Shown in pieces: positions 46,102 to 57,637 of a stretch of 64,000 nt of DNA (position 1 is the stretch's first letter; each line of letters starts with the position of its first letter). The notes beneath the pieces are model-generated. The model ran no database searches, had not been told where the DNA came from, and was given only the letters and a program-made list of their open reading frames with translations. The stretch is from Thozetella sp. PMI_491 (taxonomy: Eukaryota > Ascomycota > Sordariomycetes > Chaetosphaeriales > Chaetosphaeriaceae). A program made the translations under genes and the position numbers. Location: NCBI GenBank assembly GCA_021432635.1, contig MU270019.1, positions 248,001 through 312,000 on the forward strand, given 5' to 3'.

Positions 46102-48043
46102 TTAACGAGATACTGGCCTGGCTGCTTCCAACTCTACAGGAGATCTAGGCTCGCCACTACCCTCCACCGGTTTCTGTCCGCTGTCGAGCTCTAGTGGGGC
46201 TAGGGAAAAATAGGAAGGCGGCAGTGATTGCAATCCGGTCCATTCCAAAGAGCTCTGGCCTGTTTCGTCTACGCGTCGACGGTGACGACAAACCCACCAT
46301 AGGAACCCAGCCAATGCAACAGTGACGGCGACACCACCGATCACAATACCTACAATCACGGGCGTACGGAGCTTGCCCGAATATGCATCTGATCCATCGA
46401 ATGAAGATCCAGACGAACCGGAAGAGCCGGAGTAACCGGTCGTGCTGGGGGAGTTATTCGGCGTTGTCGACCCTGAACCTGCGTAAGCTACATGGTGATG
46501 GTGGCTGGAAATTTTTCTCTTGCCACTCACTCTGGCTTGAGAACAAGTCTTGAACTTCACTAGAGGACCACTGTACAGACTCCAGTCCGCTGGACGCGCG
46601 ATCAGCCTTGGCCGTGAAGGAGTTAGAGAAACGGCTCCTTTACCCGTTGCGGTACCATTCTTGAACGATGCTAGGGCTCTGGTATGATGCAGCTTTGGGA
46701 TCGTAGGAGCTCTTCTCCGATGTAGACGGCAAATCAAACACGCCGATACCTTGAGCCCATGGGTCCGGTGCTGGGTCGACCCAGCCACCGACAACAACCA
46801 TCTGTGAGTCGCCCGTGGCCACACAGCGATGATATCCTCGGCTTATCGTAGATGTATAGTTGGTCTTGAACCACACAAATCCGGGGATTGAAAGCACATA
46901 TAGATCTCTGAGCATATCGTTGTTCACCGGAGTAAGTCCCCCGTAGACGTAGCTGTAGAGAAGTCAGCGGCACGCCTAAGGGATAAAAGAGGCGACTAGC
47001 GAGGGCTTTCCCATACATCTCATATGTATTTAGCGGCCCTTGAATGCCAACAGCACAAAACTCGTGCCTTGGGGTGGGACGCGTCCCGGTTGCTCGTTGT
47101 GAGTACCACCTTTCTGTAGAAGGGTCAAAAAAGGAGAGGCTACTGAAAGAAACACCAGGGCTTTGAAAAAGACTGCTCAGGCCATTGATCCAGTCATCTC
47201 CATACGAGGTTAGACCGCCGAGAAGAAGAACCAGGCCGCCCGACCCATATGGTGGCACGCAGACTGCTTCGGCACCGAGCGAGGTCCCATGAGGGGAGAA
47301 AGAGGTAGCTGACTGATTCTTCCACACCCCACCTGTCATGTTGTACTCTAGAAGTCCGGGAATGAGCCAGCGCGAAGTTGTATTTACGGATCCGTTGGGG
47401 TCTGTCATAGCACCTCCGAGCAAATAGCCGATGCCTGCACACGTTGCATAAGCCCCTCCACCCGCATGCTCGAAGGTCAAAACTTGTGGCACGGCACCGG
47501 CGTCTTGTCGCTGCCAGGAACCGCCTCCCGCCCCGTCGGTGGCCAGACTCCAGGAAGACGAGGTATCGGCCTCACTCTGGTTGACTTGTTTGTTGTCACC
47601 CCAATGGTATATGACTTGGGATGTCTCCTCTACCCAGAGGGCCCCGCGGACTGTGCTAGGCGCCCTCTTCTTTTCAATTTGGTTCATTTTCAGCGTCGAG
47701 TTTGTCCATGCCAAGTTGAGTGGTATTGACAAGGTTGAATTCACTACACCGGTCAGCACATGCTCCTTGGATGAGGATATGAAGCGGTTACCCGGTACAG
47801 TTAGCGTTGTGTTGCCATCGCCGCTTATATATTGTGTTATCCGTCCACTGTCGATGTATAGGAAACCGCCCAATCTTGCAACTGTTTCCGTCGGTCAATC
47901 GCAAGTTGACGTGGTCAAGGATTTAACGACCTACTCGAATGCGCTTGCCGCCAATAGTAGTCTGCTCCTGAAGGCTGATCGGACAATGCCGAAGCTGCCG
48001 TGAAGAGTGCCGCTAGCGCGGCCGCTAGGACTAAGGACCTCAT
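46102..48043 (-). CDS. Kelch-repeat type I membrane protein
   Basis: 572 residues in five exons: 47935-48043, 47017-47881, 46644-46952, 46531-46589, 46102-46478. Signal peptide MRSLVLAAALAALFTAASA. A kelch beta-propeller follows, with blades at LGGFLYIDSGRITQY, GIGYLLGGAM, GLVLLLGGLTSYG, YEIYVYGGLTPVNND and MVVVGGWVDPAPDPW. After LESVQWSSSEVQDLF comes a Ser/Gly-rich linker, a membrane helix (TPVIVGIVIGGVAVTVALAG) and a short basic cytoplasmic tail. It has no copper ligands, so it is not a galactose oxidase but a likely cell-surface adhesion or signalling protein. Introns 3-5 have good donors and acceptors, and each frame change is explained by one. It resembles the pepsin-like neighbour in overall surface-receptor layout. 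Confidence 0.84.
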
Positions 48044-48886
48044 CTGGGAGTGATAAAAGATAGCGGAGCGGTGATGTTAGGTACTCAGCTTCCATACGAG
48101 CATTCCAGGCAGAGCCGAGTCTCAATACGAGAGATATAAAAAAGGATCAATATCTTGTCTTTATACATTCCTGTCAGACACAAGAAAGCGGCAAGATTCC
48201 CGACAGAGCGGTTCGAAACGTGTTGGCAGCCCCATATGCAAGCAATTTTGGCTGTGTATCCACAGCGAGCGACAGCATAAGCGCCGGCCTCTGTACGGCG
48301 ACTAGGATTCATGCTGTTAGTTCCAGATTCTCTTTTAAGAGGCATATCATTTAGCCAAAACACAGGCAGGAATCCTTAGAGCAAACTTAACTCGTAGTTA
48401 CAGCGCTGAGCGCCAAGGAGAGGGTGCATCGAGCACGACCAACATAGGAGAAAAGGGAGGTACCTCCCAAGGAGGAGTCCTTCCAAAAATAACGCGGCGC
48501 TGGAGGGCTCACATATAGGGGTGCCCGATACCAACCGCTCTTATAAATTCCCGGAGAGGATAACCAACAGACGCTTCCCCGGCTGCCAATTGGCCGGTCT
48601 GCAATCGCTTTCCGCCCCCCTGTCGAAGCCAGACAGCGTCGAGGGTCACTTCATTTCACGCGACCTTTGGGTTCCCTCCGATATTTTTCTTTTGTAACTA
48701 GTTATACGTTTGTATCCTTCGTTTCCCGCGGTGCCGCCCGACAGCGCGCGAGTCCCTTCCGTCGAGCCCCGACCGCAAATGCCATTTGGCACACCCGCGC
48801 CGACTCGCATACATCATTTCGCTACCTTTTTCTTGTCTTAAATCCTTTCGCTGCCTTTCTTTTGCACGGAGCCGCCCCGCCGCGCG
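48044..48886. promoter_or_regulatory. Divergent region upstream of kelch and DUF5672 genes
   Basis: About 840 bases. The right half is pyrimidine-rich, as in fungal core promoters. No supported ORF. Confidence 0.4.
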
Positions 48887-49891
48887 ATGGGCCCTTCCTC
48901 GGCCATGTGGTCGAGCCCGAGGGTTCTCCGGGGGGGCGTCGTTCTCCTGCTGGTCTTCAACACCACCGCCGTGCTGTGGTATTTCTTCGGCAAACGCGAT
49001 ACCAGCGCCACTATTCAGTCTTATGTACGAGCCACAGAGCCCTTGCTTCTGCCACCATTCATGCCTGACTGTACCATCTAGTCCGCGGCCACCGGCACGC
49101 AAGCCAATCACTACACCTCGGGGCACGAGATCAGCCTCAGTTCGGCTGATAAGATTGCCATGATCATCGAGACCCGCATGCCGGAAAATCTTGTGCCGCT
49201 TATGCTACACTTCTCGAATGTGCTGGGCCCGTCATGGCTGGTGGTGCTGTTTACCATGGAAAACATGTATGCCAACTTCAAACCCTCCCCGGCATTCCAA
49301 CGGGGAATCCAAGGGGGTCGCATCGCCATCCGCTTCATGCCCCCCGACACTAATCTAAAGAAGTGGAAGCAAGTGAGCCGGTTCCTGACACGGCCGTGGC
49401 TGTGGGAGCAGGTACGAGCAGCGTCGCGCGTGCTGATGTTCCAGACGGACAGCATCATATGCAGCAACTCGAAACACAGCATGGACGACTTCCTAGAGTG
49501 GGACTTTATCGGAGCCCCGGTAAATCCGTTCCTGGGGCAGGGTTTCAATGGCGGACTATCACTGCGCAACCCCAAGATGATACTTGATATCCTTGCGAGC
49601 CCAGACAATGATTTTGAGGAGATGTGGAAGGCGAACAAGACGGGCCAGTATCTCGAGGACCAGTTCTACTACAACAAGATGCTAGCCCGCGGTGACGCAA
49701 AGCTTCCAAGCCAGGACATTGCCCAGCAGTTTTCCGTCGAGACGGTCTGGAGTGAGTGGCCACTGGGTTACCATGCACCCCGCTTGTGGAACGCCGACAG
49801 AATGGAGGAGATATGGGCATATTGCCCTGAGGTGGAGATGACGAGTAGGGAGAAGAAGGTGCTGTTTGTTGACTTGACCGAGGACGACTGA
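48887..49891 (+). CDS. DUF5672 glycosyltransferase-like type II membrane protein
   Basis: 315 residues in two exons (48887-49024 and 49082-49891). An in-frame TAG at 49079-49081 is the end of a 57-nt intron with a GTACGA donor and CCTGAC branch, so the gene is intact. One N-terminal membrane span (GGVVLLLVFNTTAVLWYFF) would place the domain in the Golgi lumen. The domain shows VLMFQTDSIICSNS, FIGAPVNPFLGQGFNGGLSL and LEDQFYYNKML, typical of DUF5672, thought to be glycosyltransferase-like; TDS resembles a DxS/DxD metal site. Acceptor and product are unknown. It is the nearest enzyme to the left of the RiPP cluster, but over 2 kb separates them, so membership is only possible. Confidence 0.82.
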
Positions 49892-50305
49892 CAAGTCTAC
49901 ATCGCCACGACGCATAGTTGGGGCTCACGCTGAGGGGAAAGGAAACAACTGTAGTATTACAGTCAGTGGGCAGTACATAAAGCTGTAGCTGCCGAAATTT
50001 CCAATTCCCACGCAAATAACAGCTGTGGTAGGTTAATCCTTCGGCATGCATCTCGAAGCTTCGGTAAGAAAGGTCAGAGCACCATCATTTGTCGTAACTA
50101 GTAGCTGATAATGAATACGAAACGGAGCAAGATTAGAACAGGGAATCAGGGATGTGATGGAAGTGTTGGGAACTGGCATATTATATACCAAGCCGCGACC
50201 ATTGAAATCCTCGACAGGCTCGCTAATTGGAAAGGGTTTGATGTACTCATTATGGGAACCAGGTCGACGGCTATAGATTAGCTTGGTGCGCAATGAAATG
50301 ATCAG

Positions 50306-50356
50306 AGAGATGAGATTGCGGCTCATCTCTCCACCCTTCTAGAAAGGTGGAGAGAT
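50306..50356. repeat. Two adjacent hairpins sharing an arm
   Basis: AGAGATGAG (50306-50314) pairs with CTCATCTCT (50322-50330), and 50325-50340 pairs almost perfectly with 50341-50356 around TCTAGA. The structure could act in RNA 3'-end formation or be a transposon end. Confidence 0.6.
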
Positions 50357-50385
50357 GGTGACGGTTTAATTGATTGCTAGAGAGT

Positions 50386-50416
50386 AGGTGGAGATGACGA
50401 GTAGGGAGAAGAAGGT
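50386..50416. repeat. 31-bp direct copy of DUF5672 coding sequence
   Basis: Bases 50386-50416 are identical to 49830-49860 inside the last exon of the DUF5672 gene, 556 bases away; the flanks differ. Confidence 0.85.
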
Positions 50417-52192
50417 AAGGGAATGTGATCTGAAATACCAACGCTCCTCTTCCTGGATCGTTCTTTCCTCGGATAACCGGTGGTCTTGAAAGCGGTAAGT
50501 TGGATTGGTGGCGATCTAAACCTTCCAAGGATGATTTCTGATTGAATAAAATAAGAGAAGAATATTCGTTCATAACATCCTATATACTCATTATTGAAAT
50601 AATTAAAGTTCCAAATAAATTAAGTTTACGTCATGTAGCTTACACGATCAACCCTCTGTCTCATTCTTTCGGCCGTCCTTCGTGCCGTCCTCCATGCAAT
50701 CCTTCGTCCTGTCCTTAGTGCCGTCTTCACAGAACTCTTCGAACCATCGTTCCGAGCACCTCCCATAAGCAAAATAAGTAAGGGCTTTAGGGGTTGCAAT
50801 GTCTCTTTCTGCGGCGCACCATCTTCAAGAGGAACCTTGAGGGCTTTGCAAGCAAGGAAAGGCCTGAAAGTTGACCCGGGAACGACTTTCCAAACCCTAG
50901 TTGCAGAGTTAGACCTATCACATATCAATGAGCAACGCAAAATGTACAATAGAGCGGTTACAAGTACATTTTAATTATCCCTAGTTACGGCACTTCTAGC
51001 CTTGGTAGGCTCGATCGGCCTAATCCCAGCGTTTACGAGGATGCGAGCATAGTTTAGCATACAAACGGAACATTCACGATTCTCGTCTCTCAAGCTACCT
51101 GGGATAAGATTGCACGTGAATTTGATTAGCTGCAAGTATCACTAGTCCGGAATATTCGCAGACGTAGGAGGATTCATGAGAACCGCCGAAGCCAGGCGTA
51201 CAACGGCAGTGTTTCTCCATGCAATAGGGGGGCGAAGACGGTTTACATGTTTACCGGATTAAGTCCCCGAGCCGTACTAAGCTTTGTACTAGACCCAATT
51301 TTGCTGCTACTATCGTTTTCCTAGATATAGAAAGTGTGGGTGTGACCCCGGAGAGCCCTGAGGATGTATTAGAAAACTCCGGATAAGTCTGTGCCAGGTG
51401 TTAAAGTTCCGGTGTCCGTACCCCGCCTCATCGTTAGCCCCATCTGTCTCTGGATTGTACACAGTGTAAACCACAATTGCGGTCGAATAGTACACTACAG
51501 CATTAACTTGGTTGTGGCAGTAATCGGGCCTCATTCGCAGAGCCTATATTCATAGTGTCTGATGTGTGATGGCGGCACGGACAATTTTACCGCATTATCC
51601 GTGCCAAGAAGGAGAAAGATGCGGCATGCTTAGCAAGTCTCGGAATATGTGGCGTGGCGGCGTGTGAGACTACCTACTAATTAGATCGTGACGATGTGCT
51701 GCGTTCCTTTGCGGCTGCGCTCTAGGTGGCCATCCGCAGCGGCTCCTGCCACCTTAGAAAAGATGCACATATCTTTCTCTTATGCAGTGGGTCTATATCG
51801 CTCACCTCGGGGGGGGTGGGGGGTCAGCTCGCCCTGAGCTTCTACACGATAACTCCTTGGAGAAATGACCGGGGCCTACGGGGTTTAGTCGTGCCAAATG
51901 ATCCCTGTCGAAGACTTCGTAGCCTGCACATTGCAGAACGTACAGATACCTCGTCAAGGTATATAACGACATTCGGCAATACATGATACGCAGGTCTTCG
52001 AATAGGTCGCCATAATAGATATGCAATAGTCAGGGTTCGGGCGATTCCCATCTCGTCTTCAGCTATCCTACTGCCACATTCCTTATTGTTGCAAATCTTT
52101 TCGTCACCAACCCTCTTGTCACTAACGGTTTTGTCCTCCGAATCTCTCCTTACACACCATCTCAACCAAGTATTGCTAGAGCACTTCTCGCT

Positions 52193-53111
52193 ATGTATCC
52201 CTATCTGCAGTACGGAAAGAGTGAGCGCCGGCGGTCGGGTTTGAGCCTATCAATAGTTACACTTCGTACGGCGTTATTGGTTCTTGCTCTTACATGCCTC
52301 CCCATTACGGCTCTATTTTACTCTTCCCGGCGTTTTCAGGAGCCCACTGATGAGCAGTGTACCGCCTTGCTATTTCCTGCCGGTTAGTCACACAGCGAGC
52401 GATATAACTCGATATCTCGGTAGTATCAGCTAACAAAGCCTCTTAGCCGGCGCCAAGGAAGCCATCAAATATGAACTGATCAACTATGGAGACCGTTTAC
52501 ACAGTCACTCTCCCTACAGAGGCCCGCCTACTGAAGAACGTGAGGCACTATGGGCGGCTCTCTCGCCATGTATGTCATTCGTTGCGTCCGTTCATGCTTC
52601 CCACGACTGAGAATATTTGCCGCCAGTTGGGCTCATTGCTCCGGCGAGGGGAGAACAAGCCGAAGAATCTACTAGCGTCTCCGCTCGTCCACAGACTGCC
52701 GAACCAAGCGAGCTTGCGATACTCGGCACAGTCTTGCATACGAATTGCCTAGTGAGTTACAACAAGCAATTGCGCACTGGTTAAATGACTAATCTAGAAC
52801 ACCATCCAAAGAAACTTATGCGGCAGTTCGTTTACCGAGAAACGGACCAAAACTACTTCAAACCGCCTTCTAGAACGACGATAGACCATTGTATCGAAAT
52901 CCTGCGCGAGCAGTTCATGTGTGGAATAGATACAACGCCATACTTGGTCAAAAACTTCCCAGCAGCTCACAGAGGTTATATTCCAGTCCCTAGAACTATG
53001 CACTACTGTCGAAATCACGGCAAAATCATACAGTGGGCTCAAGAACATTACGTTGCAGGATTGAGAGAAAAGGACGGAGTAGGCCTTGATATTATCGATA
53101 TAGTGGATTAG
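52193..53111 (+). CDS. UstYa/DUF3328 oxidase homologue 1 (HTNC type)
   Basis: 245 residues, four exons: 52193-52382, 52447-52569, 52627-52751, 52812-53111. It is a type II membrane protein with a hydrophobic segment (ALLVLALTCLPITALFY) before TDEQCTALLFP. Family landmarks follow: INYGDRLHSHSPYRG, then the first motif, here LHTNCL (residues 141-146) instead of HxxHC, then TIDHC (169-173) in TTIDHCIEILREQFMCGID, and HYCRNHGKIIQWA near the end. UstYa-family proteins oxidatively crosslink core peptides in dikaritin RiPP pathways in the secretory system. The first His of both HxxHC motifs is missing, so it may be a partner subunit rather than an independent oxidase. It is closest in layout to the gene at 60453-61287. 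Confidence 0.85.
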
Positions 53112-53448
53112 GCGAGAAAAATGTAACTCGCTGTGACGCTTCAGATATTGCATCCTCACGGAAAGATGGAGCTGACCTTGATGATCTTGACATGGTGTAA
53201 TGTCAGAGAAAGGTAAAATTTGCCGTGCTATTCTTCAGATAGTAGAACAAGAGAGCGAGATGAAGCCGAGCTTGACCGTCTTTAGAGCGTGGGATGATAT
53301 AGGTAATAGCAAGCTTTCATATTCACAATATGGTATATTCTAACAGCAAGATCTGGCTAGTTGCAAAAAAGTCGAGATAGTCCATGTCGCTATACATCCC
53401 GTTTCTAACTAGCACGAGGCCCTCACTGCAAAAAAAGCCCTCTTTTTT
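53112..53448. other. Spacer between convergent UstYa genes
   Basis: 337 bases, AT-rich, no ORF. Presumed 3' regions of both genes. Confidence 0.6.
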
Positions 53449-54401
53449 TCACCCGTCCTTCCCTTCGACGAAAGGCACAGTGATGTGCGTATTCGCCCAG
53501 TCCACTACTTTTGAAAAGTTTCGACAAGCTCTTTCAGGATGAGCATGGATAACTATCCCTTTGGCGGGAACCTTGGAGACTGGGTATAGGCTTGTGTCGG
53601 TCTCGCACTCCAGTTTGACGCGGAGCATGTCGATGCAGTGTTCCACGTGAACCATTATAGGCACATGTTCGTTGACAAACGCATGGACGTACGAGTAATT
53701 GTACTCGTGATGGTACGTATACTGCCGCAAAAGGTTCTTTATCATGAAATAATGTCAGGAATATGTGGCGCGCGCGAGCACTCCCATGGCAGTTAACTCA
53801 CCAAGCAATGTATATAATGGAAACCTTCAAAGAAAGCTTGGACACCTACGCCCTGCTCGGCAGGCACATATCGCCAGTCTTCTTCGCTAGCCGATTTGTT
53901 GAGTCGAGGCAGCTGATCGTCTGGAATGCCCAGCGACCCGACTAAGGTGATATAGTCAGCAATGTCGGGCGGTAGACTAAGAACGGTCGTCTACATTTCC
54001 ATAGGGCATCCCATGCATCTTCTTTGCTCTCTGTCGGTATTCCTCTGTACAGATCGGATACTTCTCTGTCTGGTACCGTGGTGACATATTCAACGGCCTC
54101 TAGCATCGGAGCTTACAGTCGAAAAGATGTTAGTGGCTCATTTAATGTCTGCTGAGGGGAATGGGAGGAATGACTTACACCACACATCCAGCTTCTGGAT
54201 GCATTGCTGGTGTGTGGGATTTCTCCAGAGACCTGCCATGATAAACAGTCCAGATAGCCCAAGGGACATAATAGTAACTGCCGTGGAGAATCGCTCCCAT
54301 CTTGAAGGACGATTGTTTTTGGAAGAGCGAGGATCCACGCCGCCATCAGGGAGGAAAGCAACTTCCTCCTCGTCTTCCGTTGGTAGCTTATTGTATTGCA
54401 T
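53449..54401 (-). CDS. UstYa/DUF3328 oxidase homologue 2 (canonical motifs)
   Basis: 255 residues, four exons: 54179-54401, 53995-54111, 53802-53941, 53449-53736. Introns have GTAAGT, GTAGAC and GTGAGT donors and CACTAAC/GCTGAC/CCTGAC branches, and all joins keep frame. Acidic N-terminus (PTEDEEEVAFLPDGG), one membrane span (VTIMSLGLSGLFIMAGLW), then QQCIQKLDVWSPMLEAVEYV, GSLGIPDDQLPRLNKSASEE, the first HxxHC as HYIHC (155-159) and the second as HVE-HC (190-194), and ACRNFSKVVDW. Both presumed metal-binding motifs are intact, so it is a good candidate for the crosslinking oxidase. Convergent with homologue 1 and divergent from homologue 3, with a 646-base spacer to the latter. Confidence 0.9.
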
Positions 54402-55047
54402 GGCTCAACTTGACTTGCAAAGATGTCTCTAGTGAACCTTGAATAAAGGCGTATGTGACAGTGTTCTTGAAGAGATGTGTTATCAGACGAAGGGTTAGAA
54501 AAAGAAATAGGAGGGTGATGTTGGGACCAGAGCGCGGCAGGTGCTTAGATGAACGATAAGCGCGGTTGCTCTCTACGTTTTGCGGGCTGTTCCCCAGTGC
54601 CACCGGAATGGCCGCGATCTGCACCCTGCGCCTGTAACCTCGGAACAGAGTGACTACCTTGTCCAACCCACACATCATGCGTAAGAGCTTGCGCTACGGC
54701 GATAACAGCCCAATAATGGCAGTATCTTAGTAACGAGCCTAAGAGTGGCGTCGACCTAGGCAGACACCCCTACCTAAGAACCAGTCAATGAGATATTGAC
54801 CTGTATAGCATTAATGCATGATAGCGGCACTTATCGAAGGACTCTGACGTCTCTAGCTTCGAGGAGCGGAACACCCCGCCGATGGAGTTTTGGCGTGGCG
54901 GCAGACCGCATAATCTTCCTTGGCCGGCTGCCTTACTCGCCACATTCTCGCCTTTCGGTATTTAATACAACAATCAAGATACTCCACAGACCATCCAATG
55001 CCTACTATCAGTACATGCACCAATTTCTCTTCTTTCTTTCGATAATC
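54402..55047. promoter_or_regulatory. Divergent promoter region of two UstYa genes
   Basis: 646 bases between head-to-head oxidase genes; no supported ORF. Probably a shared promoter, no motif assigned. Confidence 0.45.
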
Positions 55048-56108
55048 ATGGACTCTGAGAAACTATCCGACTCTGCCTCAGAATCAGACTTTTTCCTCCC
55101 TGATTCCGGGCGAGATCGACCCTCACGAAGATGGCCATGGCCATGGATTGTGAGCACCACTATTCCATCGTTAATCTTACTTGGCCTGGGCTTTCTGCTC
55201 TTACGGACAGACAAGTTCTGTAAACCGCAGCCACTGTGGAGAAACTCAGACTTTCGTATGTACCTGTCTCAATGTCTCGATATGTTGCGCACGATCTTCT
55301 GATCATGATAAAAGCGGCTTCGAGAGAAATCATTGAATACGAAGATGTGATGTTCACTGGAAATGGCGCCATAGGCAAGAATGGCAAGTTCTACGTTGAG
55401 CATCCATCTGCCGTTGATTACATCGGCCCGCCTAGCCAGATAGTTGATGACGCCTGGCACAATCTCACAGGAGGTTCGGTATTTCTTCTGGCTTACTTCA
55501 TGATCTTAGACTCGCGCTGACTGGCACTCGATGTCCACCAGAACGCGACTTCTTGATCACTGAAGGGGAAGCAAAAGAGCTGTGGCCTGATAACCACGAG
55601 ACTCACTGGCACTTTAAGAAAAAGGGATACTCGATTGGACTCGATCTATTTCACACATTACATTGTCTCGTGAGTTTAATTCCCACCCAAGAATGGGATT
55701 TAGACTAACTTCAACACAGGACAGCTTGAGGAGGTATTATTACCCTGAATACTATTATGGACAAACGGAGCTTGATGAGGATCAAGTGACACATCGCGGT
55801 TCGTGGCGATGCCCAGAGAACGATCTGAAGTTTACGGCGTGCTGACATTGAGGAAAAATATGGGTTTAGGACATTGCATCAACCAGATTCGCCAGTACAT
55901 CATGTGCGCGGGCGACATGACGGCATACGGCACTCGGTACTTCAAGAACCCTGGGCGAAACTATGCGGACTCAGACGTTGTCCACACTTGTAGGAATTTT
56001 GGGAAACTTCGAGAATGGACAAGAAATCGCTATCATGCTGGAGGCGCGCTGAAACTCGCTGATGTCGAGGTGTGGAACGAGTGGCGAAAGGATGAGACAC
56101 AGTACTAA
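55048..56108 (+). CDS. UstYa/DUF3328 oxidase homologue 3 (canonical motifs)
   Basis: 270 residues, five exons: 55048-55255, 55315-55473, 55542-55669, 55720-55798, 55870-56108. The N-terminus is acidic and Ser-rich (SEKLSDSASESDFFLPD), then a membrane span (IPSLILLGLGFLLLRT). The lumenal domain shows PASREIIEYEDVMF, FYVEHPSAVDYIGPPSQIVD, the first HxxHC as HTLHC (160-164) in LFHTLHCL, a Tyr-rich loop (YYYPEYYYGQ) and the second as HRGHC (190-194), which spans an exon junction, then HTCRNFGKLREW. Full family architecture supports an active oxidase. Its 3' end faces the RiPP precursor gene about 1.25 kb away. Confidence 0.9.
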
Positions 56109-57358
56109 GGAGTAGTTGGCGAGGCAAAGTCTATGCCACGGCCCCGGCTATGCAATGCCGGTGCGGTACCTTTGAAGAAACCGAGGATGTTTTACACATA
56201 GGAAGTTTAAGGGGATTTGGTCATACTCACTGCACACCCAAGAAGTCAAAATGTAGTCGGTTGTTCAAGTTAGACAGGGCTTTGTTCAGGTCCCAATTAT
56301 GCCCTTGATACTTCGTTGATCTAGTCCATTGAAACATATTTCATGCACGGCACTCGTGCTCCGTGCCTCTGCCAACCGGTAGACAACACACCGCGTTCTG
56401 CCTACCTTCATCACGAAATTTTGACTCTCTAACAGGGATTTTCTATTCTACCCTGCTCGCGATTAAAGAGGATTCAAGAGTGCGAGAATCCATCTCATCT
56501 GAGCCGCAGAAAAAAGTATAGATTCGTAATGCAGTTTCCATTTGACTATGTCACTGGCGGGCTGTCTCCACTCGAAACTGTGGACATGACGTTTACCCTG
56601 GAGGAATGCTTCTCGTCCTTGAGCTCGATCGGAAAGTGTCCCAAATTTCAGGCACGGTATAAGTATTGTATGCACGTCTGCCGCACAACCGCATTCTAGA
56701 GTTACACAACATGGTTCCTTGGCCTAAGTCCCATGCTTGGCATGACTGCCGGAAGCGGCGCAACTGTTCACCGCCACGTCTGCCTCAACACTGCGGACCC
56801 TATAAGCCTCAGTGGCGTATAGTACCAGCTGTGTTTGGGAATTCTACCTAGTAGATGCTAAACACCGAAGCGTACGGTATGCAGGAGGGAGGCAAGGAAC
56901 CTCCAGGAGCGGTTGACAGCATTCAGGCGACATATAGCGCAGCGCGCAGTTCCATGGCACTTCCGCCAAGCAAGGCAGAAGTCATAAGCAATGAACCCGT
57001 GAACATGTTTCACGACACGCAGACAGCATACTGCAGGTTGATTTTCAAGGCTGTCCTCGTTCCCTCTCTGTACGAGGAAAATCAATCCTATTCATGCTCG
57101 GCACAACAGTCATAGCCTTCCATCCCTAATTTCCCGTCTGCAGATGCTCTCGGCAATCTTCAGAAGCACTAGACTCCTGGGTGAGATGGTGGTCTAAGGA
57201 AATCACCGATATCTAGCCCGTGAGCAGACTCGGCGGGTGTTTTGAGCTACAGAAGCTGTCTAAAGACACGAAGCAACTTCCTCGCCAGAGTTGTCACATG
57301 AGGCTTGACATCTTGTCGGAACATAAATTCCGAAGAAAAAAGGGTTTAGCCTAGCTGA
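56109..57358. other. Intergenic, possibly with gene debris
   Basis: 1.25 kb between homologue 3 and the precursor gene. Plus-strand frames near 56.53-56.70, 56.67-56.85 and 56.86-57.12 kb are short, have no domain I recognise and do not join by convincing introns. They might be remains of a lost cluster gene. Confidence 0.45.
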
Positions 57359-57480
57359 TTATTTCAGCTCGTCCTCCCCGCAGTAACGCTTCTTCAGCTC
57401 GTCTTCTCCGCAGTAACGCTTCTTCAGCTCGTCCTCTCCACAATAACGCTTCTTCAGTTCGTCCTCTCCGCAGTAGCGCT
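57359..57480 (-). repeat. Four 30-bp tandem repeats encoding the RiPP core
   Basis: Four head-to-tail copies of a 30-bp unit (the last ends in AAATAA). Differences are third-position only: TAC/TAT, TGC/TGT, GGA/GGG, GAG/GAA. Confidence 0.95.
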
Positions 57481-57637
57481 TATCGAACTTGGCTTTGGTC
57501 CAAACGGTTAGCTATGTGGTGTTGAGGTGCGCATGGGACGACTACTCACCTTCAGCAGAGGCGGCATGAGGAATGGCCACGGCACCAGCAACGGCAACGA
57601 CAGCCAAGAGTTGGAAGAAAAGCTGAGAAAGCTGCAT
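57359..57637 (-). CDS. RiPP (dikaritin-type) precursor peptide with four identical cores
   Basis: 73-residue secreted precursor in two exons (57550-57637 and 57359-57492). The intron (57493-57549) has a GTGAGT donor, AGCTAACC branch and AAAG acceptor. Exon 1 encodes a signal peptide (MQLSQLFFQLLAVVAVAGAV, then AIPHAASAE). Exon 2 encodes a short leader KFDKR and then four 10-residue repeats: YCGEDELKKR three times and YCGEDELK at the C-terminus. Each copy follows a Lys-Arg Kex2 site (35, 45, 55, 65), the layout of ustiloxin-type and phomopsin-type precursors. The copies differ only at synonymous bases, so selection acts on the peptide. After Kex2 and Lys trimming the core would be YCGEDEL(K). 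UstYa oxidases nearby would crosslink it, with Tyr and Cys the obvious sites. It was missed by simple ORF calling because the intron splits it. Confidence 0.9.

Larger units (their letters stand above)
49892..52192. other. Intergenic with inverted repeats and a duplicated 31-mer
   Basis: About 2.3 kb without a supported gene. It contains overlapping hairpins (50306-50356), a 31-bp copy of the 3' coding end of the DUF5672 gene (50386-50416) and a G-rich run near 51.81 kb. It may form the left boundary of the RiPP cluster. Confidence 0.5.

Noticed and set aside
49079-49081. In-frame TAG stop that seems to break the DUF5672 gene
   Set aside because: It is the 3' end of a 57-nt intron (49025-49081) with good donor and branch; removal keeps frame.
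56463-57115. ORFs between homologue 3 and the RiPP precursor as a lost cluster enzyme
   Set aside because: No recognisable domain and no consistent intron joins; left as possible debris.
57359-57480. Core EDEL read as an ER-retention (KDEL-like) signal
   Set aside because: The C-terminus is EDELK, not KDEL/HDEL, and the motif repeats internally after each KR site.
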